In this document: in pieces, positions 1 through 7,830 of the stretch
Numbering within the stretch: the stretch's first letter is position 1
How the letters are laid out: each line of letters opens with the position of its first letter
Made by a program: the position numbers and the translations under genes
Notes under the pieces: generated by a model
The model's database searches: none
Seen by the model: the letters and a program-made list of their open reading frames with translations, nothing else
What the model was told of the DNA's origin: nothing
NCBI RefSeq assembly: GCF_020622065.1
Contig: NZ_JAHRYQ010000001.1
Span: forward strand, 1,302,001-1,366,000
Direction: 5' to 3'
Source: Geothrix sp.
GTDB taxonomy: Bacteria; Acidobacteriota; Holophagae; Holophagales; Holophagaceae
DNA: 64,000 nt

Positions 1-1244
1 GTCTGGAGCGCGAGCGCAGCGGCTTTGAGCGGAGCCAGGAGAGCCGCGATGAGCCCCACCATCGCCGGGAATCTGATCAGGCCGAGGGCCTGCGGGGGAG
101 TCTGGGCGCGCGGACCTTCGCCCTGCTCACCCTCCTGGGCTGGGTTTCCGTGAAGGTGGGCGGGACGGGCCTGGCTCTGCCCATCGCCGTGCAGGCGTTC
201 GCAGCGCTGCTCATCGGACTCTTCTATTTCCAGACCAGCTCGGCGGAGCGGGGCCTCACCACGGAGATCGCGGCCCTGGCCGCCCCCCTGCTGGGCATGC
301 TCCTCACGCGGGACGCCCTCCTCGCCGTGGCCGTCACGGTGATCGTCACCCTGCTGCTGCTGTCCAAACCGTGGTTCCGCGCCTGGATTCCCCGCCTGCA
401 CCGGGAAGACCTGACCGCCGCCATGCAGCTGCTCATCGTCTTCGCCATCCTGCTGCCGCTGCTCCCATCGAAGACCCTGGATCCCTGGGGGGTGCTCTCG
501 CCCCAGAAGGTGGGCTGGATGGTGGCCCTTGTCGCGGCCGTGGATTTCATGGGCTATGCCTTGAACCGCACCCTGGGATCGAGCCGGGGCGCGGTGATGA
601 CGGGGCTCGTGGGCGGCATGGTGAGCTCCACCATCGTGGCCGTGACCATGTCGCGGCGGGTCAAGACTGATCCCTCCCTCCGCGGCCCCGGCCAGGTGGC
701 GGTGATGCTGGCCTGCGCGGTCATGGGGGTGAGGGTGGCGCTTCTCGCCGGCGTGGTGGGGGGAATGGATCTCCTGCGACCCCTCCTGGCGCCCCTGGCC
801 GCCATGGTGGTGACGCTGCTCGCCGCGACCTGGTGGATCCTCCGGTCCGGAGCGGCCCACGAGATCGATGCGGAGGAGGTGCCGGTGCGCAACCCCTTCC
901 ACCTGAAGCGGGCCCTGGCCTGGGGCCTGGCGCTGGCCGCCGTGCTGCTCGTTTCCGCTGCCGCCCGGGACGGGTTCGGAGATCGCGGCCTCATGATGGC
1001 GGCCGGTCTCTCGGGACTGGCCGATGTGGTCGCGATCACGCTGGCCGTGAGCAGCCAGGTGCGGTCCGTGGGGCTCCCGGCGGCCACGGCCGTGCTGGCC
1101 ATCGTGCTGGCCATCGGCGCGAACACCCTCGCCAAGGCCGGGTTCGCCTGGATCGCGGGCGGGCGGGCCTTCGGCCTCCGGCTGGCGGTCATGCTGGCCC
1201 TCTCCTTCGGGGCGACGCTGGCGATGACCGCCCTGCAGTTCTGA
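1..1244 (+). CDS. MgtC/SapB-DUF4010 family membrane protein, 5' end missing
   Basis: The reading frame is open from base 3, so the gene begins outside the window; 413 residues are visible. The first residues carry an LERERSG stretch and a GLRGSLGARTFALLTLLG segment. This resembles the cytoplasmic signature and first helix of MgtC/SapB proteins. The rest is a string of hydrophobic helices matching the DUF4010 membrane domain often fused to MgtC. An ATG at 150 is open in frame, but it lies inside the conserved N-terminal domain and is unlikely to be the start. The protein should sit in the inner membrane. The substrate or role is not known; MgtC relatives are linked to magnesium and virulence physiology. 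Confidence 0.8.
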   Translation, partial: LERERSGFERSQESRDEPHHRRESDQAEGLRGSLGARTFALLTLLGWVSVKVGGTGLALPIAVQAFAALLIGLFYFQTSSAERGLTTEIAALAAPLLGMLLTRDALLAVAVTVIVTLLLLSKPWFRAWIPRLHREDLTAAMQLLIVFAILLPLLPSKTLDPWGVLSPQKVGWMVALVAAVDFMGYALNRTLGSSRGAVMTGLVGGMVSSTIVAVTMSRRVKTDPSLRGPGQVAVMLACAVMGVRVALLAGVVGGMDLLRPLLAPLAAMVVTLLAATWWILRSGAAHEIDAEEVPVRNPFHLKRALAWGLALAAVLLVSAAARDGFGDRGLMMAAGLSGLADVVAITLAVSSQVRSVGLPAATAVLAIVLAIGANTLAKAGFAWIAGGRAFGLRLAVMLALSFGATLAMTALQF

Positions 1245-1265
1245 ATAGACCCTGGGTGGCGGCCG

Positions 1266-1451
1266 CTACTTCCCGCGGTTGCTCATGCGGGTGTGGGTGA
1301 CGCCGCTCTTTCCCTGGGGCTTGGTGGACGCCTTGGTGACCGGCTTGGGGTGTGCAGAGGCCTTCGGTCTTCCGGCCGTGGTGCCGGAGGCCGGCTTGTC
1401 CGCGGCCTGGATGTTCTTCAGCAGATCGGCGGGGACGAGGGGCTTGGTCAT
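1266..1451 (-). CDS. Small basic hypothetical protein (61 aa)
   Basis: This 61-residue protein is rich in Lys, Pro, Ser and Thr and has no hydrophobic segment, so it is probably cytoplasmic and largely disordered. A CAGGAG ribosome site lies just upstream of the ATG at 1451, which supports it as a real small gene. It ends with a GVTHTRMSNRGK tail. It lies downstream of the SpoIIE-type regulator gene on the same strand, about 85 bp away, and converges with the DUF4010 gene. No family was recognised. Confidence 0.55.
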   Translation of the reverse strand: MTKPLVPADLLKNIQAADKPASGTTAGRPKASAHPKPVTKASTKPQGKSGVTHTRMSNRGK

Positions 1452-1535
1452 GGGGGTACTCCTGCCCTCATCCTACGCTGGTGCCGCAAGCGGCGTGGCG
1501 GCAACTCGGCGCGAGCGGGGTGGTCAGGCGGTCCC

Positions 1536-3896
1536 CTAGCCGCAAGACAAGGTGAAACGGAGGGCATTGCCCGCCGCGTTGAACCCCAGGTCCCGGGAAA
1601 GGGCGCGAAGGGTGAGAAGACCCCGGCCGGCCATCGGAGGCTCGGCCTGGCCAGCCTGTTCCTGCCAGGCCCGCCAATTGAATCCCGGCCCCGAATCCTC
1701 AACTTCGACGGCGATTTCGCGGATCCCGGAGTGGGAACCTGCCCGGAGGCTGATCCGGAGCGAGACCGTCCCCTCCGTCAGGGCTTCCAGACCGGCGTGC
1801 CGGGCGGCCTCGTAGGCCTCGATCCCCCCCTCCTTCAGCCGGGGATCCAGGCGAAGCAGGCCGTGATCCACCGCATTGGCGAGGGCCTCGGTCAGGGCCA
1901 GGGCCAGACGCTGGGAGGGCCCGGATGGAAGGCCCTGATTGCCGAGGAGGCGGAGGCAGTCGGGCAGGAACTCGCGGATCGTCTGCTCCCGGGGATTCAG
2001 GATGAAGTCCAGGGCGAAGATCGTGCGGAGGGGTTCAGCGGAATCTCCGGCGGGACGGGCGGCATTCGAGAGGCGGGCAGATGCCGGGGCGGGCACCTCC
2101 CAGAGCGCCCAGCTGGCGTCGTCCTGCTGCTCGCGATCCAGGCCATCCGCCGCGAGCGCCTCTTGGATCGCCTTCTGGCAGGCGGGGAAGGGCAGCTTCC
2201 CGGAGGGAGCGAGGATGGACTGGAGGCGCTCGCCGAGCATGTCCTGGAGGCCGTCGGTGAAGGCGAACAGGCGGTCGCCCTCCGATACGGCGATCTGCTC
2301 CACGACAGGGGCATCCAGCCGGTCCACCACCCCGGCGGGCAGGTTGTGCGAGGCGATCCGCCGCGGCGGGCCGTGACGGGGCAACAAGAGGGCATCCGGC
2401 AGGCCCGCGTTCAGAATCGAGAGGGTGCCCTTGTGGACATCCAGCCGCATCAGCATCAGGCAGACGAACCGGCCCGAGGGCAGCATCTCGCGCAGCCGGG
2501 CATTGATCTGGCGGTAGGCCGTGTCCAGCGGGATGTTCCGGTTCGCCATGCTGAGGAAGGCCTGGACCGCCGGGAGGGTGGATACGCCCGCTGCCAGGCC
2601 GTGGCCGGTCGCGTCGCAGAGGAACCCGAAGTGGACCCCGGGCAGGCCTTGGCGGTAGGTGCAGGCATCGCCGTTGATGCGCCGGGTCTGGAGCGTCTCC
2701 ATGTGGAATCCGGGCGGCAGGGCCCGCAGACCCGGCTCGACCAGGCGCCGAAGCAGGTGCTTGGTAATGGCGAGCTCTTCGTCGGTTTCGGCCCTGGCCC
2801 GGGTCAGTGAACGCTCCTTGGCCTCCAGGCGTCCGATCATCGCGTTGAAGGACTCGGCGAGGACGCTCACCTCGTCGTTCCCCCGGATCCGGATGATCCG
2901 GTTCCCCGCCGGAAGGTCCCCCAGGGCCCGCACCTGGTGGGTGATGTCCTCGAGGTTGTCGGCCAGGCGGTGGGAGATCAACCAGGTGAGGAACAGGCTC
3001 ATGGCGACGACCAGTGCCACGGCAAGCTTGAGGTAGGACCGGAGCCGCTCGACCGGGCGAAGGGCCTCGGCGACCGGAAGGCTGGCCACGAGGATCCCAT
3101 CCATGGCTTGGAGCCGCTTGAGCGAGGAGATGGTCGGCACGCCCGCGGCGTTGACCCTCTCACCGCTGCCTTCAAACCCTTGGAGCGCCCGGTCGAAGAG
3201 CTCGGAAGGCTCCGGTGGGTCGAAGGATTTCATGAGCCGGGCCGGATCCGGATGGATCAGCACCCGGCGCTTGGAGTCGAACAGCTGGAGGTAACCGGAG
3301 TCCGGCAGCTGTTTGCGGGCGATCTCCCCGAGAAAATCATCGTGGAGAAGGTCGATGCCCCCCGCGAGGACGGCCAGGACCTGCCCATCTTTCCCCCACA
3401 GGGGAACTGCCATCAGGACGGCAGGTCGCCCGGCTGACGCCACATCATAGGGAGGGGATACCCCAGCCTGACGATTCGCCATTACCGCGTCGAGGAAGGG
3501 CCGAAGGGGAGCAGGCGCCAGGGCATCCTGGGGGGCGTCGGCCGCCTCGGTCAGGAGCCGGCCATCGGGCCCGACCAGGAACACCCCGTTCGGGAAGGTG
3601 GTGCGAAGGCTCGTGCGCGCCTGGAGCCAGCGCGCCGCTGATCGGTGGTCGAGTAGGGTGCTGGGTGGGATCTCCCGGGCGGCTCCTTCCAGGCACTGCT
3701 GATAGAAGGCGATGGTCTCGTCCATGGCCCGCGCCAGCAAGGTCACTTCATTGAGCTGGTGCTGCTCGATCCGGGCCCGGGATACGGAGGTGAAGTAGCG
3801 GGCGACGGCCCAGCCTCCACCCGCCACGACCATCGAGAAGAACAGGCCGAAGGCCATGAAGATCTTGCGCTGAATGCCGAAGTGGCGGGAACTCAC
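1536..3896 (-). CDS. Sensor-HAMP-SpoIIE phosphatase fused to an anti-sigma HATPase domain
   Basis: The 786-residue protein has a membrane helix at about 11-33, a periplasmic Cache-like sensor region to about 285, a second helix at about 290-310, a HAMP linker, a SpoIIE/PP2C phosphatase domain (about 395-600) and a C-terminal RsbW-like HATPase (about 650-786). The phosphatase acidic residues are visible in RINGDA, FLCDATGHG, FAFTDGL and QQDDASW. The kinase N box reads EALANAVDHG, followed by DSGPGF and GRGL. Family knowledge says such proteins dephosphorylate a STAS antagonist and may also phosphorylate it or bind a sigma factor. The STAS gene lies immediately upstream. The start is a GTG at 3894-3896, overlapped by the TGA of a 27-codon leader frame. 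Confidence 0.87.
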   Translation of the reverse strand: MSSRHFGIQRKIFMAFGLFFSMVVAGGGWAVARYFTSVSRARIEQHQLNEVTLLARAMDETIAFYQQCLEGAAREIPPSTLLDHRSAARWLQARTSLRTTFPNGVFLVGPDGRLLTEAADAPQDALAPAPLRPFLDAVMANRQAGVSPPYDVASAGRPAVLMAVPLWGKDGQVLAVLAGGIDLLHDDFLGEIARKQLPDSGYLQLFDSKRRVLIHPDPARLMKSFDPPEPSELFDRALQGFEGSGERVNAAGVPTISSLKRLQAMDGILVASLPVAEALRPVERLRSYLKLAVALVVAMSLFLTWLISHRLADNLEDITHQVRALGDLPAGNRIIRIRGNDEVSVLAESFNAMIGRLEAKERSLTRARAETDEELAITKHLLRRLVEPGLRALPPGFHMETLQTRRINGDACTYRQGLPGVHFGFLCDATGHGLAAGVSTLPAVQAFLSMANRNIPLDTAYRQINARLREMLPSGRFVCLMLMRLDVHKGTLSILNAGLPDALLLPRHGPPRRIASHNLPAGVVDRLDAPVVEQIAVSEGDRLFAFTDGLQDMLGERLQSILAPSGKLPFPACQKAIQEALAADGLDREQQDDASWALWEVPAPASARLSNAARPAGDSAEPLRTIFALDFILNPREQTIREFLPDCLRLLGNQGLPSGPSQRLALALTEALANAVDHGLLRLDPRLKEGGIEAYEAARHAGLEALTEGTVSLRISLRAGSHSGIREIAVEVEDSGPGFNWRAWQEQAGQAEPPMAGRGLLTLRALSRDLGFNAAGNALRFTLSCG

Positions 3897-3976
3897 GGCT
3901 GGCCCATGGATTCCGAGCCCTTGGCCTGGCGCGGCGGATCCGGGAGCGGGAACCCCATTCCCATGGCGGCCTTCAT
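3893..3976 (-). CDS. Possible 27-codon bridging ORF between STAS and SpoIIE genes
   Basis: This short frame starts with an ATG that overlaps the TGA stop of the STAS gene (ATGA). Its own TGA overlaps the GTG start of the SpoIIE gene (GTGA). A ribosome could therefore pass from one gene to the next with no gap. The product would be a 27-residue Pro- and Met-rich peptide with no recognisable domain. It may act only as a translational coupler, or the arrangement may be chance. Confidence 0.3.
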   Translation of the reverse strand: MKAAMGMGFPLPDPPRQAKGSESMGQP

Positions 3977-4284
3977 CCTTCCTGGATCTCGAAGAGCTTC
4001 CCGAACTGCACGATCTTGAGGATCTCCATCACCGCCGGGGAGGGTTTCCCCAGGACCACCCGGAGGCCCTTGCTGTCGGCCTTCTCGCGCAGCAGCAGCA
4101 GCATGCCCAGGGCGGAGGAATCCAGGTAGCTGAGGCCGGAGAGATCCAGGGTGATGGGCCCGGTCGCGGTCGCATCCAGCACCTCCTGGGTGGCGCTGCG
4201 GAACTGGGTGTGGGCTTCAAAGGTGAATTGGCCCTCGAGCCTCAACCGGGAAGCCTGGAGATCCTGGTGCAGCGTGAGACTCAT
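3973..4284 (-). CDS. STAS-domain anti-sigma-factor antagonist
   Basis: The protein is 103 residues and almost entirely a STAS domain of the SpoIIAA/RsbV type. The phospho-acceptor loop is LDLSGLSYLDSSALGML, with the DSSALG motif whose serine is the expected phosphorylation site. The ATG at 4284 has an AAAGGAC ribosome site and gives a standard-length STAS protein; an upstream in-frame start at 4356 would add an unlikely 24-residue tail. It is the first gene of the unit with the SpoIIE/HATPase protein, its probable phosphatase and kinase partner. A GGGAGG-CGG-CCTCCC hairpin (4300-4314) lies in the 5' leader. Confidence 0.88.
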   Translation of the reverse strand: MSLTLHQDLQASRLRLEGQFTFEAHTQFRSATQEVLDATATGPITLDLSGLSYLDSSALGMLLLLREKADSKGLRVVLGKPSPAVMEILKIVQFGKLFEIQEG

Positions 4285-4447
4285 GGGGATGTCCTTTGGG
4301 GGAGGCGGCCTCCCTTTTGTATCGTCAAGTGGATCTACAGGTTGATAATTCTGCACGAGAGGTGGATGTGACGCCCTTCAAGGACTTAATGAGTAATCTG
4401 GGAGGGCGTCCGGGGCGATTCTGAAGCCTCCAGGGAAAGGGTGGACC

Positions 4448-5779
4448 ATGGCGGCGATGGCGTTGGAGGGCATGGTCGGAGCCGCCGAGCGGGCCTTTGA
4501 GGCCTGGAAGGACGCCTCCCGTCTGGAGCGGCGGCGCTTGCTGGAGGCTTGGCTGGATCAGGTGGGCCGGGTCCGGGAGGACCTGGCGCGCTTCATCACC
4601 GAGGAGACCGGCAAGCCCATCAGCCTGGCCCGGGGGGAAGTGGCGCGGGCCGAGGCCACGCTGAAGGCCACGGTGGAGGCCGCAGCCGCCTTCGGCGAGC
4701 AGGCCGTTCCCTACGATCTGATGGCGGGCGCAGAAGGTTGCCGCGCGGTCCTGCGGCGCTTCCCCGTGGGCCCGGTTCTGGCGATTACGCCGTTCAACTT
4801 CCCCGTGAACCTGGCGGTGCACAAGCTCGGCCCGGCCCTGGCGGTGGGCTGCAGCGCGATCTGGAAACCCTGCCCCCAGGCTCCGCAGACCTCGCGGCTG
4901 CTCTGGGAGGCCTTTGAAGCCGCACGGATCTCGGTGGCCGCCCCCGTGCATCTCCTGCAGCTGACCGGGCCCGATCCTGCCGCCGCAGAGGCCTTGGCCA
5001 AGGACCCCCGCATCGCCGCCGTGAGCTTCACGGGCTCGGAGCGCGTGGGACGGCATCTCGAGCAGGTGCTGGCCGGCAAGCGGCTGCTGCTCGAACTCGG
5101 CGGCAACGGCGCCGTGGTGGTGGATGAGGGCGTGGACGCCGCGGCCGTCGCCCGCCAGCTCGCCCCCGCCGCTGTGGCCGGGGCAGGGCAGAGCTGCTCC
5201 AAAGCCCAGCGGATCTATGTCCACCGGGGCATCTGGGAGGCCTTTGCGCCCGCCTTCGTGGCGGCCGTACAAGCCCTGCCCGTGGGCGATCCCATGGATT
5301 CCGCCACGATCGTCGGCCCGCTCATCGATGAGGCCACCGCCCGCCGGCTGGACGAGAGTCTGGACCGGGCAGCGTCCGCCGGTGCCCAGGTCCTCCTGCG
5401 AGGGCGCCGGGATGGCGCGCTGCTGCCCCCGGCGATCCTCGCCGGCCTGGGGGAATCGGATCCGCTCCAATGCGACGAGGTCTTCGCCCCCATCACGGTG
5501 CTCACCCTCGTGGCCAGCTTCGATGAAGGCCTGGATCGTGCTGCGGCCACCCGTTTCGGCCTGAGGGCCAGCGCCTACAGCCGCGACCAGCGGAACCTCC
5601 GCCGGGCCGCTTCCACGCTGAGGGCCGGCGGTGTCCTGCTGAACCTTCCGCCCACTTTCCGCCTGGACGCGGCGCCCTTCGGGGGCGTGCAGGCCAGCGG
5701 CAACGGCTTCGAAGGACCCTGGTGGGCGATGGAGGGCTTCACCGAAGGCCGTCTCATCGTCGAAGGCCCGGCCCTGTAA
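4448..5779 (+). CDS. NAD(P)-dependent aldehyde dehydrogenase
   Basis: This 443-residue protein is an aldehyde dehydrogenase superfamily member. It shows the PFNFP cofactor-site asparagine, FTGSERVG, the general-base glutamate in LELGGN and the nucleophilic cysteine in GAGQSCSKAQRIYV. It is slightly shorter than the usual 470-500 residues. The sequence resembles semialdehyde and lactaldehyde dehydrogenases, but the substrate cannot be read from it. It is followed after 22 bp by a hypothetical gene and then by pta, which suggests a shared transcript. It might feed two-carbon or short-chain acid metabolism. Confidence 0.88.
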   Translation: MAAMALEGMVGAAERAFEAWKDASRLERRRLLEAWLDQVGRVREDLARFITEETGKPISLARGEVARAEATLKATVEAAAAFGEQAVPYDLMAGAEGCRAVLRRFPVGPVLAITPFNFPVNLAVHKLGPALAVGCSAIWKPCPQAPQTSRLLWEAFEAARISVAAPVHLLQLTGPDPAAAEALAKDPRIAAVSFTGSERVGRHLEQVLAGKRLLLELGGNGAVVVDEGVDAAAVARQLAPAAVAGAGQSCSKAQRIYVHRGIWEAFAPAFVAAVQALPVGDPMDSATIVGPLIDEATARRLDESLDRAASAGAQVLLRGRRDGALLPPAILAGLGESDPLQCDEVFAPITVLTLVASFDEGLDRAAATRFGLRASAYSRDQRNLRRAASTLRAGGVLLNLPPTFRLDAAPFGGVQASGNGFEGPWWAMEGFTEGRLIVEGPAL

Positions 5780-5801
5780 GAATCGAATCGGAGCCCTTCC
5801 C

Positions 5802-6164
5802 ATGCCCCTGTCCATGCCCTTCCGTCCCGGCGACCTTGTGGTGGTGCTGCTCCAGTCCCCGCGGGAGCGGATCTGGGGACGGATCCTGGGGCTGGATGCC
5901 TCGGGCATCGCGCTGCGCGGCGTGGACCTCGTGCCCTGGGAGGAAGTACTGACCCTCGTGCGCCGGGGCGAGGCCGACCAGGTGGCCCTGGGCACCCGCT
6001 TCATTCCCATGCACCGCGTGGAGACCTTGTACCTGGATGAACCCAGCTCGGGTGCCCCCAGCCTGGCGGACACCTTCCGCGAGCGCACCGGTCAGGATCC
6101 CCACGATTTCCTCGCCGACCCCCCTTCGCCAAAACCCTCGTCCCGCCATCGGAGGAATCCATGA
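5802..6164 (+). CDS. Conserved hypothetical protein between aldehyde dehydrogenase and pta
   Basis: The protein is 120 residues. It begins with a small beta-rich region ([20 protein letters not shown] and following) that looks like an Sm-like or SH3-like fold, and ends in a proline-rich tail. No signal peptide or membrane segment is visible. The stop codon overlaps the pta start (ATGA), so it is probably translationally coupled to pta. No family was recognised with confidence, and no function is assigned. Confidence 0.65.
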   Translation: MPLSMPFRPGDLVVVLLQSPRERIWGRILGLDASGIALRGVDLVPWEEVLTLVRRGEADQVALGTRFIPMHRVETLYLDEPSSGAPSLADTFRERTGQDPHDFLADPPSPKPSSRHRRNP

Positions 6165-7165
6165 CCCACGCCAACCACACCCGCTGGATGGAGCGTTTCC
6201 GCGCCCGCGCCAAGGAATTGCAGCGCCACATCGTCCTGCCGGAGGGCCGGGATGACCGGACGCTCCAGGCGGCCCAGCTCCTGCTGGATCAGAGCCTCTG
6301 CCGCCTGACCCTGCTCGGCGATCCGGCCGATATGGCCAAGCGGGGGGCGGCCCTGGGCCTCGCGCTGAAGGGGGCCGAGATGGTGGATCCCTCGGCGAGT
6401 CCGCTGCTTCCGGAGTTGGCCGGGGCCTACTACGAGCGCCGCAAGGCCAAGGGCATCACCGAGGCCCAGGCGCTGGAAGCGATGCACAACCCTCTTTGGT
6501 TCGGTTCCATGCTGGTGCAGGCGGGCCATTGCGACGGCATGGTGGCCGGGGCCCTGAACACCACCGCCGAGACCGTGCGGGCCTGCCTCCAGGCCATCGG
6601 TGCCGCGAAGGGCATCAAGACCGTCTCCAGCTTCTTCATGATGATCCACCCCGATGCCGCCTTCGGCGAGCAGGGCGCCATGATCTTCGCGGATTGCGCG
6701 GTGGTGCCGGATCCCACGCCCGAGCAGCTGGCCGACATCGCCATCGCCTCGGCGGAGAACGCCCGCCGGGTGATGGGCGTGGAGCCCCGCGTGGCGCTGC
6801 TGAGCTTCTCCACCCGCGGCTCCGCTGAACACCCCTGCGTGGACAAGGTCCGCGCCGCCCTGGCCATCCTGAAGGAGAAGGCGCCGGATCTCGCCGTGGA
6901 CGGCGAACTGCAGGCGGATGCCGCCCTGGTGGCTTCCGTGGGCCAGCGCAAGGCGCCGGGTTCCGTGGTGGCGGGCAAAGCCAATGTGCTGGTCTTCCCC
7001 AACCTGGATGCCGGCAACATCTCGTACAAGATCACGGAACGCCTGGGCGGCGCCGTGGCGTTGGGCCCGCTGCTCCAGGGGCTGGCCCGGCCGGCCAATG
7101 ATCTGAGCCGGGGCTGCAGCGCCCAGGACATCGCGGATGTGGCGGTGCTCACGGCGCTTCAGTGA
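6161..7165 (+). CDS. pta: Phosphate acetyltransferase
   Basis: The 334-residue protein matches the catalytic PTA_PTB domain that converts acetyl-CoA and phosphate to acetyl phosphate. Visible blocks include [10 protein letters not shown] near the start, [17 protein letters not shown], a [14 protein letters not shown] block, [11 protein letters not shown] and [14 protein letters not shown]. It is the short form without the N-terminal regulatory domain. No acetate kinase gene lies beside it. It overlaps the upstream hypothetical gene and the downstream purN by four bases each. A second Pta domain is present in this window, fused to malic enzyme (40.9-43.1 kb). Confidence 0.93.
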   Translation: MTHANHTRWMERFRARAKELQRHIVLPEGRDDRTLQAAQLLLDQSLCRLTLLGDPADMAKRGAALGLALKGAEMVDPSASPLLPELAGAYYERRKAKGITEAQALEAMHNPLWFGSMLVQAGHCDGMVAGALNTTAETVRACLQAIGAAKGIKTVSSFFMMIHPDAAFGEQGAMIFADCAVVPDPTPEQLADIAIASAENARRVMGVEPRVALLSFSTRGSAEHPCVDKVRAALAILKEKAPDLAVDGELQADAALVASVGQRKAPGSVVAGKANVLVFPNLDAGNISYKITERLGGAVALGPLLQGLARPANDLSRGCSAQDIADVAVLTALQ

Positions 7166-7743
7166 AGCGGCTGGCCTTCTTCATCTCCGGCACGGGCGGC
7201 AATGCCCTGAATCTTCTCAGGGCCTGCCGCGAGGGCCGGGTCCCGGGTCTTCCCGTGCTGGGGCTCGCCTCCACGGCCAAGGCCGGGGGACTGGCGCGCC
7301 TGGGGGCCGAGGGGTTGCCCACGGCGGTCGTCACTCGGAAGGATTTCGAGTCGGATGACGCCTTTTCCGAAGCCTGCTACCAGGCCGCCGAAGCGGCAGG
7401 GGCCGAGATCATCTGCCTCTGCGGCTGGCTGAAGAAGCTGACCGTACCCACCCGCTGGGCGGGCCGCATCCTGAACATCCACCCGGGGCTGCTGCCTAAC
7501 TACGGCGGCCCGGGCATGTACGGTATGCATGTCCACCGAGCCGTGCTGGCAGCGGGGGAGGCCGAATCCGGCGCCACGGTGCACCTGGTGGACTCGGAAT
7601 ACGACCATGGGCGCATCCTCGCCCAGCTGCGGGTGCCGGTCCTGGCCGGAGAGATGCCGGAGGATCTGCAGAAGCGGGTGTACGCGGCGGAGATGGAGCT
7701 GTTCCCGAGGGCCCTGGCGGCATATCTCGCCGAACGGGATTAG
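7162..7743 (+). CDS. purN: Phosphoribosylglycinamide formyltransferase
   Basis: This 193-residue enzyme transfers a formyl group from 10-formyltetrahydrofolate to GAR in purine synthesis. The start has the [12 protein letters not shown] phosphate-binding loop. The catalytic set is visible in [10 protein letters not shown] (Asn and His) and in VDSEYDHG (Asp). Its GTG start overlaps the pta stop (GTGA). The length is normal for PurN. Confidence 0.94.
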   Translation: MKRLAFFISGTGGNALNLLRACREGRVPGLPVLGLASTAKAGGLARLGAEGLPTAVVTRKDFESDDAFSEACYQAAEAAGAEIICLCGWLKKLTVPTRWAGRILNIHPGLLPNYGGPGMYGMHVHRAVLAAGEAESGATVHLVDSEYDHGRILAQLRVPVLAGEMPEDLQKRVYAAEMELFPRALAAYLAERD

Positions 7744-7752
7744 ACTTTCGCC

Positions 7753-7830
7753 ATGAGCATGAAGCAGGAGCGGACTGCCACCTTGGCGAAGCCGAAGCCC
7801 GGAGGGCACGGCCTTGGAGGTGCCGCGTGA
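7753..7830 (+). CDS. Possible 25-codon leader ORF upstream of nnr
   Basis: An ATG at 7753 opens a 25-codon frame whose TGA overlaps the GTG start of the NAD(P)HX repair gene (GTGA at 7827-7830). A TAGACT hexamer at 7741-7746, which also holds the purN stop codon, sits the right distance upstream to act as a -10 box with transcription starting at about this ATG. The peptide is basic at its N terminus and glycine-rich at its end. It may serve only to deliver ribosomes to nnr. Confidence 0.3.
   Translation: MSMKQERTATLAKPKPGGHGLGGAA

Noticed and set aside
4300-4314. GGGAGG-CGG-CCTCCC hairpin followed by TTTTGT, like a plus-strand terminator
   Set aside because: No plus-strand gene ends upstream of it. 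It is more likely a leader hairpin of the minus-strand STAS gene, or of no function.
4325-6088. 587-codon minus-strand frame opposite the aldehyde dehydrogenase
   Set aside because: Antisense shadow of a full aldehyde dehydrogenase with all catalytic motifs.
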